The notes under the pieces were generated by a model. That model worked only from the letters and a program-made list of their open reading frames with translations. It was not told the DNA's origin and ran no database searches. A stretch of DNA of 64,000 nucleotides from Firmicutes bacterium UBA7510 (GTDB lineage: Bacteria > Bacillota > Clostridia > Tissierellales > Sedimentibacteraceae). The position numbers were made by a program, and so were the translations under genes. The stretch spans positions 1,285 to 65,284 of the forward strand of contig DLNM01000054.1 of assembly GCA_002479485.1 (NCBI GenBank), in the 5' to 3' direction. This document shows, piece after piece, positions 28,646 to 38,510 of the stretch; the stretch's first letter is position 1, and each line of letters begins with the position of its first letter.

Positions 28646-29123
28646 ATTTATGATAGCTTTCATTTGCATTTATCTTAAAAGCTCTATATATTTGTTCAAG
28701 CAAAATAACTTTAAATAATTGGTGTGGAAATGTCATCTTAGAAAAAGATAATTTTAAATCTGCTCGTCTTATGACTTCATCTGACAATCCGTTACTTCCT
28801 CCTATAATAAATGTTATATCTGAATTACCATTAATCCCTAATTCATTTATTTTATCTGCCAATTCAACTGATGACAACTGTTTACCATCAATGCACAAGG
28901 TTATAACAAAGCTACTGTCCTTAACCTTTTTTAAAATTTTTTGTCCTTCCAAATATTTTACCTGTTCTATTTCTTTATCTGAATAATTATCATCAGCTCT
29001 TTCATCCTGTATAATTTCTTCAGTCAATGTGCAAAATTTAGAAAGTCTTTTTGTATATTCTTTTATGGCTTCGCTAAAAAATTTTTCTTTAATCTTACCA
29101 ACTGATATTACTGTTATTTTCAT
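28644..29123 (-). CDS. rlmH: 23S rRNA (pseudouridine1915-N3)-methyltransferase
   Basis: SPOUT methyltransferase of 159 residues that methylates pseudouridine 1915 in 23S rRNA helix 69. The SAM-binding knot has TFIIGGSNGLSDEV, followed by MTFPHQLFKVILLEQIYRAF and the conserved tail ANESYHK. Length and ending are standard. Monocistronic. Confidence 0.97.
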   Translation of the reverse strand: MKITVISVGKIKEKFFSEAIKEYTKRLSKFCTLTEEIIQDERADDNYSDKEIEQVKYLEGQKILKKVKDSSFVITLCIDGKQLSSVELADKINELGINGNSDITFIIGGSNGLSDEVIRRADLKLSFSKMTFPHQLFKVILLEQIYRAFKINANESYHK

Positions 29124-29319
29124 AAAAACTCCTCTTAGTCTATTTGTTCAGAAAATAATTTAACTTATATAAGCATTCTACAATTTTTTATCTTTGCTTT
29201 CAATAAAATTTATTCTATAATACTAATAAATGTGCTATAATATCCTTAGATATTATAAATGGCTCAGGCATTAGCTGAGACTATGCTATAATAGTTTTAT
29301 ATTGAATAAGGATGATATT

Positions 29320-30027
29320 ATGTTTGAAGCAAAAAATGCATTTATTGGAGCTTTATTAATGCTCAAAAAGTTTACAATATTTGATATAAAATTCTATGCT
29401 GAAACCGAAGATAATGATTATATATTCGGTGTATTTTTGCTTCCTTTTTTAGGCTTATTGATTGGCATATTATCCATTCCTTTATCTATATTTAGATTTT
29501 TATATGAGCCTATTTTTGTCGGTGTGCTTATTTTAATATACTATTGTATTATTACAAAATCTACTAATATTATTGATGTCTATAAAACAATTAATACAAT
29601 AATTAAACCTAAAAATATAAACGATCAATTGTTAAGTAACATGGCTATTGTACTCTTATGTATATTATATTTTGCACTTTTTTCTATTTTATCAGTAAGA
29701 GCCATTATGCTTACACCTATGGTTGGGTTTAGTAATCTGCTAATTTTAAATTTAATAATTAAAAGAAATAAAGATAACACTAGCATATTAAAATACTGCT
29801 CAAAAAATCATGCTATTTTAGCCTTTATTTTTTCCTTTGCTGTTACAATAATTGTCAGTTATAAGCTAACGATAGCTTTATCATTAACTTTCATAATTAC
29901 CGGTATTATAATGAATTATTTTGATTCAAAAATAAAAATATTGCCCTCATCAATAGAGGGCTTAATAATAGAGATATCTCAAATATTATTTCTTATTTTA
30001 TGCTATGTATTATTTTTATATAAATAG
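29320..30027 (+). CDS. degenerate CobS-like membrane protein
   Basis: Integral membrane protein of 235 residues with about six hydrophobic segments. The start FEAKNAFIGALLMLKKFTIF and the FLLPFLGLLIGILSIP segment resemble the beginning of adenosylcobinamide-GDP ribazoletransferase (CobS), and the end SSIEGLIIEISQILFLI resembles the CobS GAAIELSE tail. The acidic DGLADxxDG-type catalytic loop expected after the second helix is absent, so enzyme activity is doubtful. No cobalamin genes are nearby. The start at 29320 follows AAGGATG. Its stop lies one base from that of the convergent gene at 30029. Confidence 0.5.
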   Translation: MFEAKNAFIGALLMLKKFTIFDIKFYAETEDNDYIFGVFLLPFLGLLIGILSIPLSIFRFLYEPIFVGVLILIYYCIITKSTNIIDVYKTINTIIKPKNINDQLLSNMAIVLLCILYFALFSILSVRAIMLTPMVGFSNLLILNLIIKRNKDNTSILKYCSKNHAILAFIFSFAVTIIVSYKLTIALSLTFIITGIIMNYFDSKIKILPSSIEGLIIEISQILFLILCYVLFLYK

Positions 30028-30028
30028 T

Positions 30029-30862
30029 TTATTTTTTTGTACCTTTATTTTTAATTTTTTCTAACTCATTTTTTAAGCTTTGAAATTGTTCTTGGAATTT
30101 AATTGATTTCATATCAGGAAATGCACGAATTAAACGTCTTTCAAAAAACTTGTATGACTTTGCTATTTGATTAAAGTCCTTCACTAATCTTTCTATCCTT
30201 GTGTACAATTCTTTATCGTATTCAATGCTTTCAAAATTTTCTTTTAACATTGAAATTCTATCATGTATTTTAGCTTCCATAAACAGCTGTTTTTCGTCTA
30301 ATTTTTCCTTTATTTCTGTTGATAAGTCTCTTAATTTTTGTAATTTTTCGTTTATATTTACAGCTGATTGAACTGTTACAGTGATATCTACTGTTAATAT
30401 CACTAAAGATACTATCGCAATAATTTGTATCCATAAATATGATATACTATTTACAAAGTCTTCTATTTTGACGTGAAGCACAAACATCACAAAAACAGAC
30501 ATTATACCGAATAATACAGAGTTTAAAAGACATACCCTACCATTGATATTAAATCTATTATTAGAATAGTCCCACCATTTTGAATGAAATAGCTTTTCCA
30601 TAGCATAACTGGTGAAATATTCCAATATACTTGTAAATATTAGTCCAAATATAAATACTAAAAATATACTATCTTTGAAAGGTGTTAAAAAAAATATTAC
30701 AATTAAAGCGCCGAAACCATAAATTGGACATAAAGGGCCATTCAAAAAACCCCTATTGATAAATTTTTTCTCAGGTATAGAACAAAATATAACTTCACAT
30801 ATCCATCCAATAACACTATATAGGACAAAATATATGAAATTAATATAAAAGTTTGTTGACAT
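30029..30862 (-). CDS. CmpB-type putative ABC-transporter permease (PF06541)
   Basis: Protein of 277 residues. An N-terminal membrane domain of about five TMs carries the signatures YSVIGWICEVIFCSI, INRGFLNGPLCPIYGFGA and KWWDYSNNRFNINGRVCL, which mark the PF06541 family. The C-terminal third (about residues 170-277) is charged and predicted coiled coil. Function is unknown despite the family name; no ABC ATPase is adjacent. It lies 44 bp after the MATE gene on the same strand. Confidence 0.82.
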   Translation of the reverse strand: MSTNFYINFIYFVLYSVIGWICEVIFCSIPEKKFINRGFLNGPLCPIYGFGALIVIFFLTPFKDSIFLVFIFGLIFTSILEYFTSYAMEKLFHSKWWDYSNNRFNINGRVCLLNSVLFGIMSVFVMFVLHVKIEDFVNSISYLWIQIIAIVSLVILTVDITVTVQSAVNINEKLQKLRDLSTEIKEKLDEKQLFMEAKIHDRISMLKENFESIEYDKELYTRIERLVKDFNQIAKSYKFFERRLIRAFPDMKSIKFQEQFQSLKNELEKIKNKGTKK

Positions 30863-30906
30863 TACAACACTCCTTTTAATTCCCCCTTATGCATATTTCT
30901 ACTAGT

Positions 30907-32265
30907 TTAGGATAAATCATAATCTAGTTTTCTATAGTATATTAAGAATGTTATAAAACATGATAATGCTGAAATTGTATCTGCTATTGGCTCAGCCATA
31001 AATATACCTTTTACACCTAGTCCTATCCTTGGTAATATAAGAATTAAAGGTATCAATAAAAACACCTTTCTAAGTAGTGCAAAGAATATGGATGTTTTGG
31101 CTTTACCAAGGGATATAAATATTTGCTGACATGGCAATTGTAAACCCATAATAAATTGCATTGCAAAGAATACTTTCAAGCATTTAACACCTTCATTCAC
31201 AAGCGTTGGATCATCATTAAAAATTAATATTAAAAATTTCGGCATGGTTTGTGCTAAAATCCAAGAACACACTGCGAATGTAAGACATGTAGCAATTAAA
31301 TATTTCATAGTTTTTTTAACTCTCTCTATATTTTTAGCTCCATAGTTATATCCAAGTATTGGCTGTGCTCCTTGAGTGAAGCCTTGTAGAGGTAAAAACA
31401 TCATTTGCATTACAGAGGTTAAAACAGTCATTATACCAATATATATATCTCCACCGAATTTTCCAAGATTAACATTAAAAGTAATTTGCAATAAACTTTC
31501 TGTAGATTGCATAATAAATGGAGATAGTCCTAATAAAATCATTGGTCTTAATATTTTCAATTTTGGTACTAAATACTCTTTTCTAATTTTTAGAATAGTT
31601 TTTTTGCCAAGCAAAAACTTTAATGCCCACAACGCAGATATCGCTTGTGAAATAACAGTAGCATATGCAGCACCTTTAACTCCCATGTTAAATCCAAAAA
31701 TTAATATTGGATCTAATATAATATTTGTTAAAGCACCAACAATTACTGTAATCATGGCGAATTTTGAAAATCCCTGTGAATTAATAAAGCTGTTTAAGCC
31801 AAGAGTAAACATAACAAAAATACTTCCTAAGGTATATATGGAAATGTATTCATTAGCATATTGAAATGTCTTTTCACTTGCTCCAAACATGTAAAGCAAT
31901 TTATCTTTAAAAATAAAAAATATTGCAGGCAATGCAATACCGAAAACTACTAATAAGGTAAAGGCATTTGATAAAATGTGTTCAGCCTCTTCTTTTTTGC
32001 CTTCACCCATTTTTATTGAGGCAATAGGTGCGCCACCCATTCCAATAAGAGCTGCAAATGCTGATATTAGCACTATTATAGGGAGTGTAACTCCTACTCC
32101 AGTTAATGCATCAACTCCTACTCCAGCTATACGTCCAATATACATTCTATCAACAATGTTATAAAGGACATTTATTATCTGTGCTAGAATCATTGGTAAT
32201 GACAATTTCATGAGTAAAGAAAAAACATTACCCTCACCTAAATTTTTGTTAATGTCTTTGTTCAT
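30907..32265 (-). CDS. MATE-family efflux transporter
   Basis: Multidrug/Na+ antiporter-type protein of 452 residues with 12 TMs in two halves. It has the N-terminal PMILAQIINVLYNIVDRMYI motif and the internal repeat LLGLSPFIMQS, followed by GFTQGAQPILGYNYGAKN. The start at 32265 (MNKDINKN) follows AGGAG by six bases; an ATG two codons upstream is too close to it. Substrate unknown. Confidence 0.93.
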   Translation of the reverse strand: MNKDINKNLGEGNVFSLLMKLSLPMILAQIINVLYNIVDRMYIGRIAGVGVDALTGVGVTLPIIVLISAFAALIGMGGAPIASIKMGEGKKEEAEHILSNAFTLLVVFGIALPAIFFIFKDKLLYMFGASEKTFQYANEYISIYTLGSIFVMFTLGLNSFINSQGFSKFAMITVIVGALTNIILDPILIFGFNMGVKGAAYATVISQAISALWALKFLLGKKTILKIRKEYLVPKLKILRPMILLGLSPFIMQSTESLLQITFNVNLGKFGGDIYIGIMTVLTSVMQMMFLPLQGFTQGAQPILGYNYGAKNIERVKKTMKYLIATCLTFAVCSWILAQTMPKFLILIFNDDPTLVNEGVKCLKVFFAMQFIMGLQLPCQQIFISLGKAKTSIFFALLRKVFLLIPLILILPRIGLGVKGIFMAEPIADTISALSCFITFLIYYRKLDYDLS

Positions 32266-32399
32266 TTTCATCTCCTTACCGTCTTAATTTAAGCATTTGT
32301 ACATGTCCTATATTTTATACTGAAAATGTCCATATGTCAAACTTAAGAAGTCTATTTTACTATTAATAATATTCTTTTAATATTGTTGATAAATAAAAA

Positions 32400-32429
32400 G
32401 CAAGGTTCACTTTTTAAAGAAAACCTTGC
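32400..32429 (-). terminator. intrinsic terminator of the LTA-synthase-like gene
   Basis: GCAAGGTT and AACCTTGC form the stem and TTTTTATTT follows on the minus strand. Confidence 0.85.
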
Positions 32430-32438
32430 CTTGTATTT

Positions 32439-34460
32439 TTATTTAATTACATATTCCTCAGATATACTAAGAGTAGTTTTATCATCTGCTATTTGACATA
32501 TAGTTATTATGTCCCCAGATTTTACATCAACATTTTCTGCTATAAGGATATTTTTATCAATGAACTTTGTTTCTTGTTTCTTTCCATTAACAAAAACATG
32601 GCTCCATTTAGTAAAATTATTACCAATTACATAAGCTGATTTCTCTATAACTGAAACTGTATGAATAGATATATCATCTATTCCCATTTTTAACTGAGTT
32701 GGTGTATAAGGATTCACTCCATTATAAATTACCTTCTCTCCATACAGCATGTCATGCTCTAGCATCTCAAGCTCATGTATATAATTTTCTTTATCAATAT
32801 TGTTTTCATGAAATTTTGTTAGTACACCATTTGTTATTCCTAGTTTATTAAGAACATTTGACGAAAGCTGATAGGAATGTAGATCCTTATCTTCTACTTC
32901 AAGATCAATATTATTCCATATAACATACTCAGTCTGAAATATGTCATTATTTTCCAGTTCCTCGTTACTTATATCAAATGAAGGTAAATGATCACCAAAC
33001 ATAACTAGAACTGTAGGTTCATCAAAGGATTCAAGTGTTGAAATTAATCCTCCAATAAATTCATCCATATCATTTAGCTGATTTACATAGTATTCAAATG
33101 GAATTTTTATTTCTTCTCTTATGCCTTCAACTGTAATGCTTTGAGTAGTATCAACTACTTCTTTTGGATATTTTCCATGTCCCTGAACCGAAATGGCATA
33201 AACATGATCTTTTTCTTTAGTAGATTTTAATGCTTTCATTATTTCATTCGGCAATACATTATCCTTAGCCCAACCAACTGGATTATACTCAATATTACTC
33301 ATATACTCTAGTGAAGTAAATGAATCAAATCCAAGTTGAGAATAGACAATATTTCTGTCGTAAAATGTTCCTGTATGATTATGAATAGCATGAGTTTTAT
33401 AACCTAGCTCTTTAAGATTGTAATTTAATGTCTCGCAGGTAGATTCTTTCAGTATAGTTGTATACGGATACTCTCCTGGTCCAAAAAACTCTAAACTCAT
33501 ACCAGATATAACTTCAAATTCAGTATTGGCTGTACCTGCTCCAACTGAAGGAACAGTTAAAAAACCAGAGCTATATTTATCTTTAAGGTGTCTAAATACT
33601 GGTATTGGATCTTCAGAGTAAGTAACACCCTTCATGTAATTAACATCATAAAATGACTCTAACTGTAGAAAGATAATATTTGGTTTTTTCTCTTCACTCT
33701 CAAAGGGACTATCAACTTTATTTGCTCCATCATCAACGGGGTTTGTTACACCGCCATTCTGCTCTCCATTAGCAACTTCTTTATCTTCTATTTCAGTTAA
33801 AATTTCATCAATTGCATCTTTAGAATAATCCTTAGGTCTATCTATACCTCTATCTACCATTGTGCAAGAAAAACAGTATACAAATCCATAATCTCTATAA
33901 GCATTTGCCAAATTTTTAAAGCTTGTAGACAAATAGCTTTTATTTATAAAAAATACTGTAACTAATATCATCAAAAGTATACTTGTAGAAGTAGTAGCTA
34001 GTGATTTAACATAATTAGGAGTTTTCTTTGGCAATTTAAACCACAGATATACTATTAATGCAACTGCTAACAAAGTCAGAACCCCAATTAAGATAATTTC
34101 GAATATGTTAAGATACACCGGCATTATGCTAAGTGCTGATTTAACTATTTTAAAATCAATTGCACCCAAAGGAGTAGTCCTATAGCTTAATAAAACTCGA
34201 TTTGTTATACCTAATCCCAGCCATACGGCAGATATCAGCATAACAACAAAATATCTTCTTTTAAATAAAAATGATATAGACAATGTACATAATATAAACG
34301 ATACGTTATATAAAAATACATGCGGACTAAATATCATATGTTTTAAGCCTAAAATCATAGATTTTCTGCTAAGCATTTCGATTATAAGGTTAAGAAGAAA
34401 TCCTAAGATTATGCATGATAAAACTTGTCTTTCTTCAAACCATTTTAAAACTTTTTTCAT
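32439..34460 (-). CDS. LTA-synthase-like sulfatase-fold membrane enzyme
   Basis: Protein of about 673 residues. Five N-terminal TMs are followed by an extracellular alkaline-phosphatase-fold domain. The catalytic-type Thr lies in VGAGTANTEFEVISG, and metal-site segments FLQLESFYD, YKTHAIHNHTGTFYDRN and MFGDHLPSF are present. LtaS-type enzymes polymerise glycerol phosphate from phosphatidylglycerol. An extra C-terminal domain of about 85 residues (after YTPTQLKMGIDDISIH) resembles an Ig/IPT fold, not part of standard LtaS. The start at 34460 follows GGGGG. It lies 31 bp after leuS on the same strand. Confidence 0.85.
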   Translation of the reverse strand: MKKVLKWFEERQVLSCIILGFLLNLIIEMLSRKSMILGLKHMIFSPHVFLYNVSFILCTLSISFLFKRRYFVVMLISAVWLGLGITNRVLLSYRTTPLGAIDFKIVKSALSIMPVYLNIFEIILIGVLTLLAVALIVYLWFKLPKKTPNYVKSLATTSTSILLMILVTVFFINKSYLSTSFKNLANAYRDYGFVYCFSCTMVDRGIDRPKDYSKDAIDEILTEIEDKEVANGEQNGGVTNPVDDGANKVDSPFESEEKKPNIIFLQLESFYDVNYMKGVTYSEDPIPVFRHLKDKYSSGFLTVPSVGAGTANTEFEVISGMSLEFFGPGEYPYTTILKESTCETLNYNLKELGYKTHAIHNHTGTFYDRNIVYSQLGFDSFTSLEYMSNIEYNPVGWAKDNVLPNEIMKALKSTKEKDHVYAISVQGHGKYPKEVVDTTQSITVEGIREEIKIPFEYYVNQLNDMDEFIGGLISTLESFDEPTVLVMFGDHLPSFDISNEELENNDIFQTEYVIWNNIDLEVEDKDLHSYQLSSNVLNKLGITNGVLTKFHENNIDKENYIHELEMLEHDMLYGEKVIYNGVNPYTPTQLKMGIDDISIHTVSVIEKSAYVIGNNFTKWSHVFVNGKKQETKFIDKNILIAENVDVKSGDIITICQIADDKTTLSISEEYVIK

Positions 34461-34491
34461 TTTACCCCCAAACTTCACAGGCTAAGGCATT

Positions 34492-36909
34492 TTATTTCAC
34501 TACTATGTTAAATATTTTTCCTGGAACATAAATTTCTTTAACTATAATTTTGCCTTCTAAAAATTTCTGAATGTTATCATCTTCATTAGCTTTAGCTTTT
34601 GCCTCAGTTAAATCAGCATCCTTAGAAATAATTACTTTGCCTCTTACTTTTCCGTTTATTTGCACTGGCATCTCTATTTCATCTTCAACAGTTTTTTCTT
34701 CATCCCATACAGGCCATGTTGTTTGATTTAGCATGCCATCATATTTTTGTTCTTCCCAAATTTCCTCTGTTATATGAGGAGCTATTGGATTTAATAAGGT
34801 TATAAATGTCTTTAATTCTCCCCTAGTTATATAACCGCTATCATAAAACTCATTTATAGCACTCATCATAGCCGCAATTGCTGTATTAAATTTCATAGCT
34901 TCATAATCTTGCGTTACCTTTTTTATTGTTCTATGCATTAGTGATACATGTTTTTTAGAGCAATCCTCTTCATCTGTTAATATTTCTTGTAGCTTCCATA
35001 CTCTATCCAAAAATCTTTTACAGCCCTTAACACTATTATCAACCCATACAGCTGCTTTTTCATAATCCCCTATAAACATAACATAGGTTCTTAATGTATC
35101 AGCTCCCATATCATCAACAATTTCATTAGGATTTATAACATTACCTCTTGATTTAGACATCTTTTCTCCATCAGGACCAAGTATTAATCCCTGAGCTGTT
35201 CTTTTTTTGTAAGGCTCTTTATATGGTACTGCTCCAATATCATACAAGAATCTATGCCAAAATCTTGAATAAATAAGATGTCTAGTAACGTGCTCCATAC
35301 CACCGTTATACCAATCTACCGGACCCCAATAATTTAAATTATCCTTTGAAGCCAATTCATTATTATTGTGTGGATCCATATATCTTAGGAAATACCATGA
35401 TGAACCAGCCCATTGAGGCATAGTATCAGTTTCTCGCTCTGCAGGTCCACCACATTTAGGACATGTAGTATTTACCCACTCTTCTATATTTGCAAGAGGT
35501 GACTCACCAGTATCTGTTGGCTTATAATTTTCAACATTTGGAAGTCTTACAGGTAAATCTTTTTCTGGAACACCAACCATGCCACATTTTTCACAATGTA
35601 TTATTGGAAATGGCTCTCCCCAGTATCTTTGTCTATTAAATGCCCAGTCCTTCATTTTATAGTTGGTTTTAGACTCACCTATACCATTTTCTTTTATATA
35701 ATTTGTGATTTTTTCCTTTGCTTCTTTTACTCTTAATCCATTTAGTATACCTGAGTTGACTAAAATTCCATCATTAGTATCTGTATAAGCCTCTTTTGAT
35801 ATATCTCCACCTTGAATTACTTCAATCTTAGGTATACCAAACTTCTCTGCGAATTCCCAATCTCTTGTGTCATGACCCGGAACTGCCATTATAGCTCCTG
35901 TACCGTAGCCCATCATAACATAGTCAGCTACCCAAATAGGAATAATCTCGTTTGATACTGGATTTATAGCACTAATACCTTGAATTTGTACACCTGATTT
36001 TTCTTTAGCAAGTTGCACTCTTTCAAATTCAGACTTTTTCTTAGCTGCTTCTTGATATGCAGCTATTTCATTTATATTTGTTATTTTATCTGCATATTTT
36101 TCAAGCAATGGATGCTCAGGAGCTATAACCATAAAGGTTACACCGTAAAGTGTGTCAGGTCTAGTTGTGAATACTCTTAATTTATCTTCACTATCTTTAA
36201 TTCTAAAATCAACTTCTGCTCCATATGAACGCCCTATCCAGTTTTCCTGCTCCATCTTGATTCTTGGCAAGAAATCTACATCTTCACTTTCAAGTCCATC
36301 TAACAACTTATCCGCGTATTCTCTAATTTTCAAAAACCATACGTCTTTTTCCATTTGGACTACTTCACTTCCACATCTATCACACACACCATCTTGTGAT
36401 TCCTCATTTGCAAGTACAACTTTACAAGTGTTACAGAAGTTAACATAGGTTTTATCTTTAAATGCTAATCCATTTTCAAACATTTTTAGGAATATCCATT
36501 GAGTCCATTTATAATAATCTGGATTAGTTGTATCAACAGTTCTATCCCAATCAAATGAATACCCAATAGATTGTAATTGTTCAGTAAACACCTTAATGTT
36601 TTCATCTGTTACCTTTCTTGGATGCTTTCCAGTTTGAATAGCATAGTTTTCTGTAGGCAAACCAAAGGCATCCCAACCGATTGGAAATAAAACATTATAT
36701 CCTTCTAATCTTCTCTTTCTCGATATTACCTCTAACGAAGTATAGGCTCTAATATGGCCAACATGTAAGCCAGCTCCTGATGGGTAAGGAAACTCTACTA
36801 ATGAATAAAACTTTTTCTTATTTGATTTATCTTCTGCTTTAAATGTATTATTTTCTTCCCATATTTTTTGCCACTTTTTTTCAATATGCTGCGGGTTATA
36901 AGTTTGCAT
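34492..36909 (-). CDS. leuS: leucyl-tRNA synthetase
   Basis: Class I synthetase of 805 residues that charges tRNA-Leu. It has the HIGH motif ([15 protein letters not shown]), zinc-type Cys pairs (FCNTCKV and CDRCGS), the editing domain ([14 protein letters not shown]) and KMSKSRGN. The start at 36909 ([13 protein letters not shown]) follows AGGAG. An open frame extends 35 codons further upstream, but that stretch is the T-box leader and is not coding. Controlled by the leucine T-box at 36945-37172. Confidence 0.97.
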   Translation of the reverse strand: MQTYNPQHIEKKWQKIWEENNTFKAEDKSNKKKFYSLVEFPYPSGAGLHVGHIRAYTSLEVISRKRRLEGYNVLFPIGWDAFGLPTENYAIQTGKHPRKVTDENIKVFTEQLQSIGYSFDWDRTVDTTNPDYYKWTQWIFLKMFENGLAFKDKTYVNFCNTCKVVLANEESQDGVCDRCGSEVVQMEKDVWFLKIREYADKLLDGLESEDVDFLPRIKMEQENWIGRSYGAEVDFRIKDSEDKLRVFTTRPDTLYGVTFMVIAPEHPLLEKYADKITNINEIAAYQEAAKKKSEFERVQLAKEKSGVQIQGISAINPVSNEIIPIWVADYVMMGYGTGAIMAVPGHDTRDWEFAEKFGIPKIEVIQGGDISKEAYTDTNDGILVNSGILNGLRVKEAKEKITNYIKENGIGESKTNYKMKDWAFNRQRYWGEPFPIIHCEKCGMVGVPEKDLPVRLPNVENYKPTDTGESPLANIEEWVNTTCPKCGGPAERETDTMPQWAGSSWYFLRYMDPHNNNELASKDNLNYWGPVDWYNGGMEHVTRHLIYSRFWHRFLYDIGAVPYKEPYKKRTAQGLILGPDGEKMSKSRGNVINPNEIVDDMGADTLRTYVMFIGDYEKAAVWVDNSVKGCKRFLDRVWKLQEILTDEEDCSKKHVSLMHRTIKKVTQDYEAMKFNTAIAAMMSAINEFYDSGYITRGELKTFITLLNPIAPHITEEIWEEQKYDGMLNQTTWPVWDEEKTVEDEIEMPVQINGKVRGKVIISKDADLTEAKAKANEDDNIQKFLEGKIIVKEIYVPGKIFNIVVK

Positions 36910-36944
36910 AAAAATCTCTCCTTTTCTTATTAAACAAAAACAAA

Positions 36945-37172
36945 GTCCCATGTCTAACGACATGGGACGAATAATCCGTGGTACCACCCAAATTAGACAG
37001 TTATACTGTCTCACTCATTTACATAACGGTTCCTCACCGGCTAAAATTTTCACCTTAGCAACTCCTTGGACGAGTTCAATTGTATTATCTACTGTTTCAC
37101 ACCAGCCAACAGCTCTCTTTAAGATTTTAAAATTTACTACTTCCAAATCTAAGCATTTAATATTTATATTAT
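36945..37172 (-). promoter_or_regulatory. T-box leader of leuS (leucine specifier)
   Basis: The conserved T-box core GGGTGGTACCACGG is at 36976-36989. A perfect terminator stem follows (GTCCCATGTC and GACATGGGAC, 36945-36968) with TTTGTTTTTG. Stem I lies upstream with the AGAGAG start and GGTGTGAAAC segment. The likely specifier codon is CTC (37072-37074), within GAACTCG, which decodes leucine. Uncharged tRNA-Leu would stabilise the antiterminator and raise leuS expression. Bases 37208-37293 between this unit and the thiolase stop show no feature. Confidence 0.93.
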
Positions 37173-37178
37173 TGTAGT

Positions 37179-37207
37179 ATTATACTAAATTAGAATTTAT
37201 ATTGCAA
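37179..37207 (-). promoter_or_regulatory. sigma-A promoter of the leuS T-box transcript
   Basis: On the minus strand TTGCAA (37202-37207) and a perfect TATAAT (37179-37184) are 17 bases apart. Confidence 0.8.
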
Positions 37208-37293
37208 GCAAAAAATTTTTACAAAAATGGTTCTTTGGTAATGAGGAATAGAAAAATCATTAAAGTCCTTGGAAAAGCTTTATTTAATTCCAA

Positions 37294-38454
37294 TCAAATA
37301 TTTTCTAAGGCAAGAGACATTCCCTGCCCTCCTCCTATACACAGAGTTATTAGACCTGTTTCTGCATTTCTTCGCTTCATTGCATAAATTATTTTAGCAG
37401 TCAAAATTGCTCCCGTTGCTCCGGTAGGATGACCTAAGGAGATTGCTCCGCCGTTTACGTTGACCTTATCTATATCAAGGTTCAATTCTTTGATTACAGC
37501 TATGCTTTGAGCTGCAAATGCTTCGTTGAGTTCAATCAAATCAAAATCTGACAGCTTCATTCCCGTCTTTTTCATAAGAAGCTGTGTTGCAGGCACAGGT
37601 CCGATACCCATAATATCGGGGGCGCAACCTGCTGATGCCCAACCAAGCACCCTCGCCAGGGGCTTTAGTCCAAGCTCCTTTGCCTTATTTTCACTCATAA
37701 GCAAAAGTGCCGCTCCCGCATCATTTATGGTGGATGAATTTCCTGCGGTAACTGTTCCTCCCTCTTTGAAAACAGGTTTCAGTTTGGAAAGTCCCTCTAA
37801 CGTGGTATCCGGCTTGACTCCCTCATCTTTTGAAATAATATTAATTTCCTTTCGACCAGCAAGTTCCACAGGAACAATTTCATCATTAAAATATCCGCTT
37901 TCCTGGGCTATTCTTGCTTTTTGCTGGCTGCTATAAGCAAATTGATCCTGCTCCGCTCTGCTTATATTGTACTTTTCTGCAAGGCGCTCTGCTGTTGATC
38001 CCATTCCATCTAATAACTGAGTCAGCAAATCTTCGATTTTCTGATCTCCCATACAAAAGCCCTGTCTTGCATTTCTCAGCAAATATGGTATCCTTGACAT
38101 ATTTTCCATGCCACCTGCAAGTATAATATCGTAATCTCCGGACTTAATCAGCGAGGATGCAAGAGATACGCTCTTTAATCCCGATGCACAGTTTTTATTC
38201 ACCGTAAATGCAGGCACGCTTATTGGTAATTCCGCTTCCAATAAAGCTTCTCTGGCGGGATTACCCTTCGGGTCGGTTCCCACGATATTGCCTATTATCA
38301 CTTCATCAATAATTGATGAATCTATGCCTGACCTTTTAACAGCTTCTTTAATTGCCGTAGCACCTAATGTCTGAGCCTTCAGCCCAGAAAAGGAGCCCAT
38401 AAAAGAACCAATCGGTGTTCTTGCAGCGCTGACAATAACAACATTTCTATTCAT
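37294..38454 (-). CDS. acetyl-CoA C-acetyltransferase (thiolase)
   Basis: Degradative/biosynthetic thiolase of 386 residues: acetoacetyl-CoA and CoA to two acetyl-CoA. The nucleophilic Cys is in VNKNCASGLKSV (about residue 88), with the C-terminal GHPTGATGA His and the second Cys in TLCIGGGQGM. The start at 38454 (MNRNVVIVSAARTPIG) follows AGGAGG. It is the last gene of the sigma-54 operon, where it would handle acetoacetyl-CoA produced by the BKACE step. The GC content is strikingly high: I count 37 of 60 G+C at 37621-37680, against 19 of 60 at 34561-34620 in leuS. Confidence 0.94.
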   Translation of the reverse strand: MNRNVVIVSAARTPIGSFMGSFSGLKAQTLGATAIKEAVKRSGIDSSIIDEVIIGNIVGTDPKGNPAREALLEAELPISVPAFTVNKNCASGLKSVSLASSLIKSGDYDIILAGGMENMSRIPYLLRNARQGFCMGDQKIEDLLTQLLDGMGSTAERLAEKYNISRAEQDQFAYSSQQKARIAQESGYFNDEIVPVELAGRKEINIISKDEGVKPDTTLEGLSKLKPVFKEGGTVTAGNSSTINDAGAALLLMSENKAKELGLKPLARVLGWASAGCAPDIMGIGPVPATQLLMKKTGMKLSDFDLIELNEAFAAQSIAVIKELNLDIDKVNVNGGAISLGHPTGATGAILTAKIIYAMKRRNAETGLITLCIGGGQGMSLALENI

Positions 38455-38470
38455 ATTTTTTCCTCCTATG

Positions 38471-38496
38471 ATAAAGGGAGGTTGCCCTCCCTTTAT
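38471..38496 (-). other. intercistronic hairpin between BKACE and thiolase genes
   Basis: A perfect 11-bp stem (38471-38481 and 38486-38496) with a four-base loop lies between the two genes. No T-run follows, so an mRNA processing or partial-termination role is inferred. Confidence 0.5.
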
Positions 38497-38510
38497 TGTC
38501 ATAATGCTTT

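Noticed and set aside
36910..37014. 35-codon N-terminal extension of leuS
   Set aside because: The stretch is the T-box core and terminator; the ATG at 36909 has AGGAG and the protein then begins like known LeuRS.
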